DNA of 51,657 nt from Candidatus Omnitrophota bacterium. GTDB taxonomy: Bacteria > Hinthialibacterota > Hinthialibacteria > Hinthialibacterales > JAKPRU01. The stretch's first letter is position 1; each line of letters opens with the position of its first letter. Location of the stretch: the NCBI GenBank assembly GCA_029570205.1, contig JAKQSI010000010.1, positions 1-51,657 on the forward strand. The letters run 5' to 3'. Positions 7,396 through 16,571 of this stretch are shown in pieces. Below the pieces are notes generated by a model. That model was not told where the DNA came from and ran no database searches. It saw nothing but the letters and a program-made list of their open reading frames with translations. The translations under genes and the position numbers were made by a program.

Positions 7396-8781
7396 TCATT
7401 CCTCTATGGGATTTTCGGCCTCTATCTCCGTTAAAGCCCCCTCGAAAACCTCCAGCCCTTCTCGCAACGCCTCTTCGGAGATACACAACGGCGGATTGAT
7501 TTTAATCGTTCCGCCTCCCGGTCCGACAGGGGCGAACAACATCACGCCTTTCTCGACACATCGTTGAACGACTTGTGATGCTGTGCCTGGATTCGGGTCT
7601 TTCGTTCCCGCGCGGGTGAACATAACTCCTGCCACCAGGCCTTTTCCCATCACTGCGCCGACAACTTTCGTGTGGCGTTTTTGGATGGCGTTCAGAGTTT
7701 CGTGCAGGATCGCCCCCAAGAGCGCCGACTGCCGAACGAGGTTTTCTTTCTCTATTCTCTCAATACTTGCCAGCGCGGCCCGACAGCAAAGCGGATTGCC
7801 GGAATGGGTGCTGGTCATTTCCCCCGGACCGTACAGGTCCATGACATCCTTTCGACCGATGACCGCCGACAGCGGCAGGCTACTGCTGATTCCTTTTCCC
7901 AGGCAGATGATATCCGGCACGATTTCGTAATGTTCGAATCCCCAGAATGTTCCGGTGCGCCCGAACCCGGCCTGGACCTCATCGAGAATCAAGAGGGCAT
8001 TGTGTGTGTCACACCATTTTCGTAATGCCTGCATGTAGGCTTTGGGGGCAAAACAACCCATTCCGCCCTGGAAGGTTTCGGTAATCACTCCGCAAACCGT
8101 CTCAGGCGATATTCCCTGTTCGGCCAGGCTTCGCTCGAACGCCGAGAAATCCGTGTCGGTGTTCCGCCAGCCATCGGGGAAAGGAACTTGAACGAAACCG
8201 GGGATTTGTTCTCCAATCCACTCCTTCAGCGCCGGAGTGCCGCCCATGAGCTGCGCGCCGAGTGTCCGCCCATGGAACGCATTTCGGAACGACACCATCA
8301 CGATTTTCCTGTCTCCCCCGACCTTCCTGCCGCAGGTCCTTGCCAGTTTGAGCGCACATTCTGTCGATTCTGCGCCGGTTGTCAACAGAAAAACCTTCTC
8401 AAGCGGTGGCGGAACGAGGCTGTTGAGTTTCCGAACCAGGTCGATGCGGGCCTGGTTTGGGAAGCAGTAGCTGTGCAAGAGGCCGTGGTCGATTTGATCC
8501 CGCAGGCTTCGAATGATCTCCTCAGCCGAGTGCCCCGCGTTTGTAACCAGAACGCCGCTGGAAAAGTCGATCCATTGATTACCATAGGCATCCCAGACCG
8601 AAAAGTCTTTCGCATGATCCCAGATAATCGGCGGTTGCCCGCCCATGGATCGTGGCTCACAGGACGCCATTTCCTTCAGGAGAGGGATGGTGGCCGGAAC
8701 CGGAATCGGAGTCTGAATGGTTCGAAAGATCGTGGAAACGAAAGGAACATTGCGCGATATCAATGAAGTCTCGGAATGCAT
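7396..8781 (-). CDS. Class III PLP-dependent aminotransferase (GabT/ornithine-like)
   Basis: A 461-aa fold-type I PLP enzyme. The class III signature is clear: LILDEVQAGFGRTGTFWGFE with the PLP-binding Asp, followed by PDIICLGKGISSSLPLSA with the Schiff-base Lys. The TGAESTECALKLAR block for the phosphate site is also present. The family transfers omega-amino groups of GABA, ornithine, lysine, putrescine or beta-alanine to 2-oxoglutarate or pyruvate. Substrate cannot be read from the sequence; overall it resembles 4-aminobutyrate aminotransferases. ATG 8781 has GGGAGA 5 nt upstream. Probably cotranscribed with the ABC ATPase, and divergent from the cNMP-binding regulator 206 bp away. Confidence 0.88.
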   Translation of the reverse strand: MHSETSLISRNVPFVSTIFRTIQTPIPVPATIPLLKEMASCEPRSMGGQPPIIWDHAKDFSVWDAYGNQWIDFSSGVLVTNAGHSAEEIIRSLRDQIDHGLLHSYCFPNQARIDLVRKLNSLVPPPLEKVFLLTTGAESTECALKLARTCGRKVGGDRKIVMVSFRNAFHGRTLGAQLMGGTPALKEWIGEQIPGFVQVPFPDGWRNTDTDFSAFERSLAEQGISPETVCGVITETFQGGMGCFAPKAYMQALRKWCDTHNALLILDEVQAGFGRTGTFWGFEHYEIVPDIICLGKGISSSLPLSAVIGRKDVMDLYGPGEMTSTHSGNPLCCRAALASIERIEKENLVRQSALLGAILHETLNAIQKRHTKVVGAVMGKGLVAGVMFTRAGTKDPNPGTASQVVQRCVEKGVMLFAPVGPGGGTIKINPPLCISEEALREGLEVFEGALTEIEAENPIEE

Positions 8782-8987
8782 GGTTTCTCCCGGAACGTAT
8801 CCATTTAAAATGAAAAATCGATTTTGTGTAAATTGATGTTACGACAGCCTGCGCCTGTGCGGTAGAGCGGTCAGGATGTTCACGACAATCTCCGGGAATG
8901 TAGACTGGGGCGCATGGTTCGGGTATTCTTATTTGGATTTCACTAGAGGGATGGAGGGTCCGGCTCTCCGAGTGTGAATGCAGGCCG

Positions 8988-9989
8988 ATGGCTAAGAAAC
9001 CGATCTCACGTGTCCGAAAGAAGTTTTTTCCCGGCCAGGTGTTGGTGAAAGAGGGGGAGATCAGCGGTTGGGCGTTTTTGATTCTGAACGGGCGGGTTTC
9101 AGTCACCAAGAAAGTCGGCGGGCGGGATCAGCTTCTTGCGGAACTGGGCGCAAACGACCTGGTCGGCGAGATCAGCGTGATTGACCGCAAGCCCCGCACG
9201 GCGACAGTCACTGCGATGACCGAGACCGATGCCCTGATGCTGAATCTGACCAACCTGCCGGAGGTTATGCGCGATCATCCCGATACGGCCATCGTTCTGT
9301 TCCGTTCTATGGCGAACAAACTTCGCCTGGCGAATGAGAAGGTTCTGCGCAACTATTCCCCAGAAGAAATTTCTTTCTGGAATCGATTGCTGACTTTAAC
9401 CCGCCTCTGGCTGGATGCAACGGAATCGAATGTCGAGAGTCGCACCCCGGTCGATCTTCGCGAGAAGATCCGCATTGTGTTCGACATCAGCGCCGAACAA
9501 GCGCAGTCTCTGATCAACCGGATGATCGCCGCCGGGATTCTCGGCGATTCCTCCGAGGCCAAAGGCATGGCTATTCAATCGGAACGGCTCGATCAGTTCC
9601 TGGAGATCTATCGTCTGCTTTATGCGGAACAACAGAGCAAGATGAAACTCACTCTTTCGGACTTACAGGTTTCGCGGGTCATCCTGGGGGTCGTTGAACG
9701 AACATTCGGCAAGGTAACCGAATCGCACGTCGTTCTCCCTGCACTGGAACTGAAAGAAGAGGTTCTGAATACGGATCTGTGGCCGAGTTATTCGGAGCCG
9801 GAACGAGAAAGATTGTGGGAGGATTGCATCCTCCGCCTGACCCGGCACGGATTGGTCGGCTGGCGGCATGAGGAACGGTCCGAGATTATTGTGCTGATCC
9901 GAGAAATGATGAATCTGTTGACACTTGGCCTGGAGCCGGGTGGCGTTTTCGATCAGACCTGCGGGATTCTCACCGGAAAGAAGAAGTGA
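8988..9989 (+). CDS. Cyclic-nucleotide-binding domain protein with a long uncharacterised C-terminal half
   Basis: A 333-aa cytoplasmic protein. Residues about 10-120 form a CRP/PKA-type cNMP-binding beta barrel: FFPGQVLVKEGE, ILNGRVSV and the phosphate-binding cassette VGEISVIDRKPRTATV with Glu61 and Arg70, the residues that contact ribose and phosphate. A ligand-binding pocket is therefore plausible. The C-terminal 200 residues are helical with two segments that could be winged-helix-like, ending in a hydrophobic-rich stretch. It is not a canonical CRP/FNR HTH. Such proteins act as cAMP or c-di-GMP effectors in deeply branching phyla. The SD is weak. It is divergent from the aminotransferase. 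Confidence 0.7.
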   Translation: MAKKPISRVRKKFFPGQVLVKEGEISGWAFLILNGRVSVTKKVGGRDQLLAELGANDLVGEISVIDRKPRTATVTAMTETDALMLNLTNLPEVMRDHPDTAIVLFRSMANKLRLANEKVLRNYSPEEISFWNRLLTLTRLWLDATESNVESRTPVDLREKIRIVFDISAEQAQSLINRMIAAGILGDSSEAKGMAIQSERLDQFLEIYRLLYAEQQSKMKLTLSDLQVSRVILGVVERTFGKVTESHVVLPALELKEEVLNTDLWPSYSEPERERLWEDCILRLTRHGLVGWRHEERSEIIVLIREMMNLLTLGLEPGGVFDQTCGILTGKKK

Positions 9990-10023
9990 TCTATTTTTGG
10001 AAATCTCGTTCTTTGTATTGCCA

Positions 10024-10135
10024 AGCCACAGGCTGGAAGCCTATGCCACCCAGAGACTCCCTCACCCAAACCCTCTCCCCGGAAAGAGAGGGAGAAGAGG
10101 GTGGCGCCGGCATCTTGCCGGTGACTTTGCCGGTA
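10024..10135. repeat. Mosaic of palindromic intergenic repeats
   Basis: Contains the word CCACAGGCTGGAAGCCTATGCC, a CTCACCCAAACCCTCTCCC...GGGAG segment like that at 3190-3240, and GGTGGCGCCGGCATCTTGCCGG at 10100-10121, the exact reverse complement of 1329-1350. It separates the cNMP-binding gene from the iron-ADH gene. Confidence 0.55.
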
Positions 10136-10152
10136 CGGATCAGGTCGAATTG

Positions 10153-11274
10153 ATGGAAAGAACTTTCGCATTTCGAACTGTGCCGAGAATCCTGTTCGGA
10201 GTCGGCTCGCGCAGACATCTTGCAGAGGAGGCGGCGAAACTCGGCTCACGTGCGTTTTTTATGGCAAGCCGCACTCCCTTGGAACGTGGCGATCTGGATG
10301 ATTTGCTTTCAGCCTTGCGAGAGAAATCCATCCGAGTTGAGGTCTGTCCCGGACCTGTTGGGGAGCCGGAACTGGCGTATGTCGAGCAGGCACGGGCACA
10401 ATGCCGGGAAGCCGGCTGCGATGTGGTGATCGGGATCGGCGGCGGCAGTGTTCTGGACGCCTCCAAAGCAGTTGCGGCGCTGGTTCATGAGCCTTTCACG
10501 GTTCGGGAGATTTTCGACGGTCAGCCTGTGACACAGGCCGGAGTCCCGTTTATTGCGCTTCCCACCACGGCAGGAACCGGATCCGAGGTAACACCGAATT
10601 CCGTTCTTAGCGACCCGGAGCGTCTCATCAAGCAGAGTATCCGTGGAGAAACCTACTGGCCGCGATTGGTTATCAATGATCCCGAATTGACCATCAGGGT
10701 TCCGACCCAAGTGAAAATCTGGAGCGGTGCGGATGCGCTGGTTCAGGCGGTGGAGTCATTTACATCGCTTGGCTCCAATCACCTGACCGATGCGTCGGCA
10801 TTCGAGTCTTTTCGATTGCTTGTCGGAAATATGGAGAAGATCGCCCAGGGAACTCAAGAAATCGAGCCGCATATTGCCATGGCCGATGGGAGTATGTTGG
10901 CCGGGATTGCATTGGCAAATGCGCGATTGGGAGCGGTTCATGGCGTGGCTCATCCGATGGGCATTCGATATCGAATCCCGCATGGTCTCTGCTGTGCAAT
11001 TCTGCTTCCTCCGGTCATGCGGTTCAATGAGCCGGTTGTCCGGGAGAAATACGAACGGCTCTCGGCAGTAGTTCAGGCTCCGGTGATCGAATGGATTGCG
11101 GACCTCTTTCGGCGTATGGGAATCCCGCCGGATTTTCGCGGCTACCGCATCCCCAAGTCCGACATGGACATGCTTATTCAGGAAAGCCTGCCGTCGGGGT
11201 CTCTGAAAGCGAATCCGCGCCCGGTGTCTGCGGCGGATCTCACGGAGATTTTGCGCGCAATTCTGCCGGACTGA
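10153..11274 (+). CDS. Iron-containing alcohol dehydrogenase family (group III) with altered metal site
   Basis: A 373-aa dehydroquinate-synthase-fold oxidoreductase. NAD-binding GIGGGSVLDASKA (94-106) and LPTTAGTGSEVT are conserved. In E. coli FucO the metal is held by one Asp and three His. Here Asp194, His267 and His277 remain, but the second ligand is Gln198 (SGADALVQAVE instead of DALxHAxE). Some subgroups of the family carry Gln here, so metal use may differ. The substrate is unknown; members reduce aldehydes, ketones or maleylacetate. ATG 10153 begins the family homology; the frame is open further upstream through repeat DNA that is unlikely to be translated. The GH38 gene follows 72 bp downstream. 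Confidence 0.82.
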   Translation: MERTFAFRTVPRILFGVGSRRHLAEEAAKLGSRAFFMASRTPLERGDLDDLLSALREKSIRVEVCPGPVGEPELAYVEQARAQCREAGCDVVIGIGGGSVLDASKAVAALVHEPFTVREIFDGQPVTQAGVPFIALPTTAGTGSEVTPNSVLSDPERLIKQSIRGETYWPRLVINDPELTIRVPTQVKIWSGADALVQAVESFTSLGSNHLTDASAFESFRLLVGNMEKIAQGTQEIEPHIAMADGSMLAGIALANARLGAVHGVAHPMGIRYRIPHGLCCAILLPPVMRFNEPVVREKYERLSAVVQAPVIEWIADLFRRMGIPPDFRGYRIPKSDMDMLIQESLPSGSLKANPRPVSAADLTEILRAILPD

Positions 11275-11346
11275 CTTTCCAAGAACGACCGTTTTCCATT
11301 ACCATTTACAGATATTCTCCATCTTTTTCTTTTTCTGAGGTGAATT

Positions 11347-14175
11347 ATGGCCCGTCCGAAATCGTTCGAATGTCATGTCATTTCCAATACGCATTGGGAC
11401 CGGGAGTGGCTCTACAATTTCCAGGAAACCCGCATGATGCTGGTCCAATTTATGGACAAGCTGTTGCATATTCTGGATGTGGAGCCGCGGTATCACGCCT
11501 ATTTGCTGGATTCGCAGACTATCCCGCTGGAGGATTACCTGGAGGTTCGTCCAGAAAAGGAGGAGACCATTCGGAAGCATGTCTCATCCGGGCGACTCCA
11601 GGTCGGTCCCTGGTACTGCTGCCCGGAGGAGTTTCTGGTGAACGGTGAATCGCTGGTACGCAACCTGGTGGTCGGGCATCGGGTTGCCGAGAAATTCGGA
11701 CGAGTCAATAAGGTCGGTTACAGCCCGTTTTCGTACGGACAGACCTCCCAGATGCCGCAGATTTACCAGGGATTCGGGATTGACACGATTCTGTTCTATC
11801 ACGGTATTCAATTCACGGAATCGAAGTCGGAGTTCTGGTTTGAGAGTCCCGATGGGTCCCGCTCGTTTGCCTCACGAATGGGGAGTTTTGCTCGGTACAA
11901 TTTCTTCTTCCATGTTTTTCGGCCCGTGGTGTATGGGACAGAAATCAACGAGCGCACATACTCTTACAAAAGCGGCGGAATGCCTTTCCATCTGTGCCGG
12001 ATGGGTCGCCATACGGGGCATCATTTCCTGGTCGATCCCGTTCGAGGGTTCAACAAGGACCGGATCAAGCCCTCGCTGGATCATCTGAGGGAATTGGAAA
12101 AAGAGCGATGCACCTCGCGGTATCTTGCCTATATGATGGGCATGGACAGCACGGAACCGGACCTCTCGGAGATTCGGATTATTGAAGAAGCGCAGAAACT
12201 GGACCTGGAAGATACGATTCTCCACAGCAGCCTGGAGGAATGGATCAACAAGGCACGCAAAGAAGCGCAGGGTCTGGTGGTTCTGAAAGGCGAGCGGCGC
12301 ACCCCGCGTCTGCTCGGAACGAGATACCATCTCTATGGCGATGTCACCTCCGCACGCACCCGGATGAAACGGAAAAACGCGCTGGCGGAGATGGCTCTTC
12401 AGCGTGGTGCAGAACCGTTTGCGACTATTGCCTCCATTCTGGGATGTGAGTACCCACGCACATTATTGGATCTTGCCTGGAAATATCTTCTTTCCTGCCA
12501 TCCTCATGACAGCATCGCCGGGGCCGGAGTGGACCAGATTGAGCGAGATGTCCACAACCGGCTGGAACAATGCCTCGGCATTGCAGAAGGGCTTCAACGC
12601 TATGCCTTCCAGGACATTCAGTTGCGGATCGACAACTCCGATTTCACCGCCGACCAGATTGCACTGACCGTTTTCAATCCGTCGCCATTTGAACGATCCG
12701 AAGTCGCCACGGTGGTGATTGACCTGCCGAAAGAACTGGGAATCGATCAATTTACGATCCACGATGCCGAGACGGATCAACGACTGGATCGCTGGGAATT
12801 CGCCCGGTACGAAATGGAGCCGGTGGTTCGTCATCTGGGCGATGCCACGATGGAGATGCCCGGTGTTCGGACAGAGGTTCATGTTGCATTGGAGAACATC
12901 CCCGCATTCGGGTATAAGACGCTGAAAATTGTTCCGCAGAAACTGGCGAACCGGCTGCATGGTTCCCTCGTGGACGGCCACAATTCGATGGAAAATGAGC
13001 ATCTTCGCGTGAAGATTGAAAACGACGGGACTTTGACCGTGTTCGATAAGGAAACCGGTCACACATTCACCGGCCTGCATCGATTCCAGGATGACGGCGA
13101 GGCGGGGGTTGCCTGGCAGCATGTCCATCCGGCTTACAATTCGGTTATCTCCAGTCACGGTCATGCAGCGAGAATCTCCCTGGTGGATGGGGGGCCGCTG
13201 TTGGCGACGTACCAGGTAGATATCACGATGCGAGTTCCCAAATGCCTGGTTGAGGGCCGTGGCGATGAGGTCCGACGCCTGGATGGCAACGGCGATGATG
13301 CCCGCAGATCCGAGGTGTTGGTGGATCTGCCGATCAGTTCCTTTATCACGTTACGTCGCGGATCGAAAATGGTGGAGATTGTGACCCGATTCAACAACCA
13401 GGCGGATAATCACCGGCTGCGCGTTGTTTTCCCGACTTTCCTGGATGCCGATCATTCCAGCGCAGAGGTGGCTTTCGATGTAGTGGAACGCCCCATCGAG
13501 CGGGACCCGTCCAGTGTGTGGTACGGCCAGGACAACCCCACGCATCCTCAGCATCGGTTTGTGGATGTCAGCGATGGGAATGTCGGCCTCGCGATTCTCA
13601 ACGACGGCCTGCGCGAATATGAGGTCACCGACGATCAGGAAAAAGCGATTGCCGTAACCCTGATGCGCGCTTTTGAAATTGCGCTTGCGACGGTGAGTTG
13701 GCGTTGGGAACGTCACCCGGAAATGCGACTTTCGCAGTCCCCCGGCGAGCATGAATTCCGCTATGCGATCTATCCGCACGCCGGGACATGGTGCAAGGCC
13801 AATGTGTATGAGCAGGCCGAACGGCTCACCACTCCGATGGAAATCGCCCAGGTCGGGCCGCACGCCGGCGATCTGCCCAAGAGCGTTTCATTCTTTAAAA
13901 TTGAACCGAAAACGCTTATTCTTTCCGCAATGAAACGGGCAGAGCGATCTCAGCAGGTTGTTCTGCGCCTGTTCAATCCGACCGACAAGACGGTTCAGGG
14001 GACCATTCAGTGTTTCCGGAAAATCAAATCTGCCGAGTTGCTCAATCTCAATGAGGAGTCGGTCAAGAAACTGGCGGTCGGCGGCGATAAAAACTTGGTC
14101 AATATCTCGGTTCCGAAAAAGAAAATCTTCACAATCGGCCTGATGATCGCCGATGATGGGGAAATGACTCGATGA
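11347..14175 (+). CDS. GH38-family alpha-mannosidase-like protein with atypical catalytic site
   Basis: A 942-aa protein with the GH38 layout: N-terminal catalytic beta/alpha domain with NTHWDREW (His16, Asp18 zinc ligands), LLDSQT (Asp55), helical middle domain with CHPHDSIAGAGVDQIERD (zinc His), and C-terminal beta-sandwich domains. GH38 enzymes hydrolyse alpha-mannosides using an Asp nucleophile in LPDSFGQ-like sequences. Here the aligned block is YSPFSYGQTSQMPQI, with Phe128 at the nucleophile position. The nucleophile also binds zinc, so normal activity is doubtful unless another Asp substitutes. No signal peptide, so it is cytoplasmic. GAGGTGA precedes the ATG. Its stop overlaps the next ATG (ATGA), so it is translationally coupled to the SxtJ-like gene. 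Confidence 0.82.
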   Translation: MARPKSFECHVISNTHWDREWLYNFQETRMMLVQFMDKLLHILDVEPRYHAYLLDSQTIPLEDYLEVRPEKEETIRKHVSSGRLQVGPWYCCPEEFLVNGESLVRNLVVGHRVAEKFGRVNKVGYSPFSYGQTSQMPQIYQGFGIDTILFYHGIQFTESKSEFWFESPDGSRSFASRMGSFARYNFFFHVFRPVVYGTEINERTYSYKSGGMPFHLCRMGRHTGHHFLVDPVRGFNKDRIKPSLDHLRELEKERCTSRYLAYMMGMDSTEPDLSEIRIIEEAQKLDLEDTILHSSLEEWINKARKEAQGLVVLKGERRTPRLLGTRYHLYGDVTSARTRMKRKNALAEMALQRGAEPFATIASILGCEYPRTLLDLAWKYLLSCHPHDSIAGAGVDQIERDVHNRLEQCLGIAEGLQRYAFQDIQLRIDNSDFTADQIALTVFNPSPFERSEVATVVIDLPKELGIDQFTIHDAETDQRLDRWEFARYEMEPVVRHLGDATMEMPGVRTEVHVALENIPAFGYKTLKIVPQKLANRLHGSLVDGHNSMENEHLRVKIENDGTLTVFDKETGHTFTGLHRFQDDGEAGVAWQHVHPAYNSVISSHGHAARISLVDGGPLLATYQVDITMRVPKCLVEGRGDEVRRLDGNGDDARRSEVLVDLPISSFITLRRGSKMVEIVTRFNNQADNHRLRVVFPTFLDADHSSAEVAFDVVERPIERDPSSVWYGQDNPTHPQHRFVDVSDGNVGLAILNDGLREYEVTDDQEKAIAVTLMRAFEIALATVSWRWERHPEMRLSQSPGEHEFRYAIYPHAGTWCKANVYEQAERLTTPMEIAQVGPHAGDLPKSVSFFKIEPKTLILSAMKRAERSQQVVLRLFNPTDKTVQGTIQCFRKIKSAELLNLNEESVKKLAVGGDKNLVNISVPKKKIFTIGLMIADDGEMTR

Positions 14176-14591
14176 ATACAACGGCAGAATCATCCCAATC
14201 CGTAGCCACGCCGAGGGATCTGCGATCCTTCGGCTGGCTGGTTGGCGGCGTGCTGCTTGCGCTGGCGGGCCTCTTGTGGTGGAGGGGGCACGGGATGGCG
14301 CGGGATGCCGTGGGTGCGCTGGGTGGCGCGCTGGTCGTGTGGGGGACGGTGTGGCCTTCAGTTTTGCGTGAGATTCATGCAGGCTGGATGCGATTTGCGC
14401 ACGGATTGGGCTGGTTTAACACCCATCTTCTGCTGTCGTTGTTTTACTACGTGGTATTATGTCCTGTAGGGTTTGTCATGCGTCTTTTCGGTTGGGACCC
14501 ATTGGATCGAAAGTGGTCGTCCGAGCAGTCCTCTTATTGGATTGTAAAGAAGGAACAACGCGCCAGAGACCATTACGAGCATCAGTTCTAG
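14172..14591 (+). CDS. SxtJ-family small membrane protein
   Basis: A 139-aa membrane protein with three hydrophobic segments (about residues 20-37, 44-62 and 82-104). The family hallmark follows: CPVGFVMRLFGWDPLDRK. SxtJ-family proteins are usually encoded beside a carbamoyltransferase, an SGNH hydrolase and a DUF5989 protein in envelope-polysaccharide or natural-product loci. Here only the DUF5989 gene is present (14853), 261 bp downstream across repeat DNA. The start overlaps the GH38 stop by 4 nt. Molecular function unknown. Confidence 0.7.
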   Translation: MNTTAESSQSVATPRDLRSFGWLVGGVLLALAGLLWWRGHGMARDAVGALGGALVVWGTVWPSVLREIHAGWMRFAHGLGWFNTHLLLSLFYYVVLCPVGFVMRLFGWDPLDRKWSSEQSSYWIVKKEQRARDHYEHQF

Positions 14592-14599
14592 GGTTGTGT

Positions 14600-14815
14600 A
14601 GACGGATATTCTTGACAGCAGCGTCGTTGGGAGCGAAGTGTGGCAATCTCGCCGTTTGAACGTGCAGGCCTGAGATCGCCACGTCGCCGCCCTTCGCAGA
14701 CTCCGGGCGGTTTCTCGCGATGACGGGGTGGGTACGGTCTCGGTAGACCACGCTTTCTTCACCCAATCACCGGTACCGCTGGAGTCGCGTTCGCGATGAC
14801 GTGACTCTGTAAAGG
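14600..14815. repeat. Composite repeat region between SxtJ and DUF5989 genes
   Basis: Contains degenerate copies of the GAGATCGC...CGCGATGACG word found between genes in many uncultured bacteria, in both orientations (GGGAGCGAAGTGTGGCAATC near 14630; TTTCTCGCGATGACGGGGTG near 14712; CGCGATGACGTGACTC near 14795). The region may mark a deletion or insertion between two genes that are normally adjacent. No coding frame is credible. Confidence 0.5.
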
Positions 14816-14852
14816 TGGTTATAGGATACCAGGGCGTGTTTCAGGAGTTATT

Positions 14853-15011
14853 ATGGCGAAATCCGAGTTTATCAGAGAATTCTGGTTGTTTCTCAAGACC
14901 AATAAGAAGTTTTGGCTCTTACCGATTGTTTTGTGCTTATTGGGATTGGGGCTGCTGATTGTTTTGACTCAGGGGTCTGCCCTCGCTCCGTTCATCTACA
15001 CGGTATTCTGA
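14853..15011 (+). CDS. DUF5989 family small membrane protein
   Basis: A 52-aa protein, MAKSEFIREFWLFLKTNKKF followed by one long hydrophobic helix and the family end QGSALAPFIYTVF. This matches DUF5989, a one-helix protein found next to SxtJ and carbamoyltransferase genes. GGAG lies 6 nt before the ATG. Its last 16 nt overlap the 3' end of the convergent methyltransferase gene (14996-15832). Function unknown; the partnership with SxtJ rests on conserved neighbourhood. Confidence 0.75.
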   Translation: MAKSEFIREFWLFLKTNKKFWLLPIVLCLLGLGLLIVLTQGSALAPFIYTVF

Positions 15012-15832
15012 TGCCCGGAAGCGGAGTCGGGTTTTCTTGCCAGGCAGAGAAGCGAGACACCGAACGGGAACCGTGAAACGCTCAACCATTTCGCCTCCTG
15101 GGAGAAAACACAGGTAAGAAGGTCATTCAGCAAACCAGGTCCTGTCAGGGAGAAGTCCGACGGTACTTCGGAACGATCGGTGGAGAGATCCCCCATTGTA
15201 CCCAGATCTCTGCCTCCCCACATTCGTCGGCCCAATCGTATGAGCGCCGCAACCGGGAACAGGATCGTGTTGAAGTAGGTCCGATAGAAGATCTCCAGGC
15301 CGCAGTCCCCCATCTTGCCCTCGAGTTCACCGATGCGGTAACGCCGCAGATGATGACTGATCAGATCGTGGTTCCCCCAAAGCCACGGATGGACCGGAAC
15401 GGTTGCGCACAAGATACCTCCAGGACGAAGCGCCCGAAATGCCTCATGCAAGACCCCCCGGTCATCCGGCACATGCTCCAGGATATCGAATAAAGTAACC
15501 AGATCGAGCGACCGATCCGCGACCGGCAAATGCTCCGCTCCGGCCTGAATCAGATCGGGGAGGGCCGATTTGGCGAATGCGGGGAGATATTCGGAAACCG
15601 CTTCTCGCGCATAACGCAGGGCTTCTGCGCTGCGGTCACAGCCCACGGCCCGCCCCAGGGGGGCAAGATGCGCCAGCATCACTCCGCAACCGATTCCTAC
15701 ATCCAGGATTCGCCGGTGAGGATTCGGAGGAATGAGGCGGTTGAACAGAGTCAGAATGATCTTGCGTCGCCCAATGGACCACCAATGGGTTCGATCGACA
15801 ACAGCATATTCCTTGTAAAAATCCGGTTGCAC
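14996..15832 (-). CDS. Class I SAM-dependent methyltransferase (Methyltransf_11/UbiE-like)
   Basis: A 278-aa cytoplasmic enzyme. The Rossmann-type SAM site is clear: motif I ILDVGIGCG near residue 43, acidic end of beta 2 in VGCDRSAEAL, motif III DLVTLFDILEHVPDD, then LRPGGILCATVP. The C-terminal 100 residues contain a hydrophobic patch (FNTILFPVAALIRLG) common in methyltransferases that act on lipid-linked or quinone substrates. The opening HWWSIGRRKII resembles methyltransferases in polysaccharide clusters. Substrate unknown. It converges on the DUF5989 gene with a 16-nt overlap and lies downstream of the lipoprotein gene on the same strand (62-bp gap). Confidence 0.82.
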   Translation of the reverse strand: MQPDFYKEYAVVDRTHWWSIGRRKIILTLFNRLIPPNPHRRILDVGIGCGVMLAHLAPLGRAVGCDRSAEALRYAREAVSEYLPAFAKSALPDLIQAGAEHLPVADRSLDLVTLFDILEHVPDDRGVLHEAFRALRPGGILCATVPVHPWLWGNHDLISHHLRRYRIGELEGKMGDCGLEIFYRTYFNTILFPVAALIRLGRRMWGGRDLGTMGDLSTDRSEVPSDFSLTGPGLLNDLLTCVFSQEAKWLSVSRFPFGVSLLCLARKPDSASGHQNTV

Positions 15833-15894
15833 GGCTATTTCGCAAATCAGCAGGATGGAGAAGCTGGTTCAGCCTCCGCGGGACTATGCCCGCT

Positions 15895-16443
15895 CTATTC
15901 CGAAATCTTTCGGATGGTATCGCCCGAAGAAGCGGCTTTGGAAGCGGGCTGTTCCCGGCCGGAAAATCTCTTGACAAGGTCTCTGCCGGTCTCCGGTTTC
16001 AACAATCGAAAAGTCAGATCGCCGGTGTCAAAAAAATTGATATATCGAAGATGGGCTTCCAGGTAGTAATCCTGGCCCCCCTCTGCCGTCAGTTCCACCT
16101 GTTTCCCATAGAAACTGGAGCCTACGGAGGGTTCGCATCGAACGACATGCGTTCCCGGTTCCACAGGGGTGGACAAATACGAGGCATTGGCCTCCAGTTT
16201 GCCCATGAGATTCTTATCAAGCAGGATACTGTAATCGAGTGGAACCATCTCGGCATCGTTTCGGATGACGTAAATCCGCGCTGTATCCGATGAGATTTCG
16301 GATGGCGGTTGTGCCGGCGACACAGTTGCGGGGGTGGCTTTCCCGAAGAATTGATGAGGCACAAATTGGGAGATCTGTTCCGAGGTGCAACCAAGCCCAC
16401 ATCCGCACATCGCAACCAGGATTATTTGTTTCCATTGAGACAT
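15895..16443 (-). CDS. DUF2846-like outer-membrane lipoprotein
   Basis: A 182-aa protein when started at ATG 16443, which has GGGAG 6 nt upstream; an upstream ATG (16458) lies before the SD and is less likely. The N terminus MSQWKQIILVAMCGCGLGCT ends in a lipobox (LGC), so Cys19 should be lipidated. The mature part contains the DUF2846 pattern: ARIYVIRND, DKNLMGKLEANASYLSTPVE, GTHVVRCEP and YYLEAHLRY, a small beta-sandwich found in surface lipoproteins of unknown role. The last 30 residues are rich in Lys, Ser and Ala. It lies downstream of the small-RNA locus on the same strand. Confidence 0.75.
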   Translation of the reverse strand: MSQWKQIILVAMCGCGLGCTSEQISQFVPHQFFGKATPATVSPAQPPSEISSDTARIYVIRNDAEMVPLDYSILLDKNLMGKLEANASYLSTPVEPGTHVVRCEPSVGSSFYGKQVELTAEGGQDYYLEAHLRYINFFDTGDLTFRLLKPETGRDLVKRFSGREQPASKAASSGDTIRKISE

Positions 16444-16571
16444 CGCTATCTCCCACATTGGGGTTGTTTCCCTGAGAGTTGACGGGGGACACCCGGATAA
16501 TCGGATTTCCCCTTGACGCGGATTATACAGGAACGAGGTTATTTGGGGAGATGGGACGCGGCGGTTCCATT

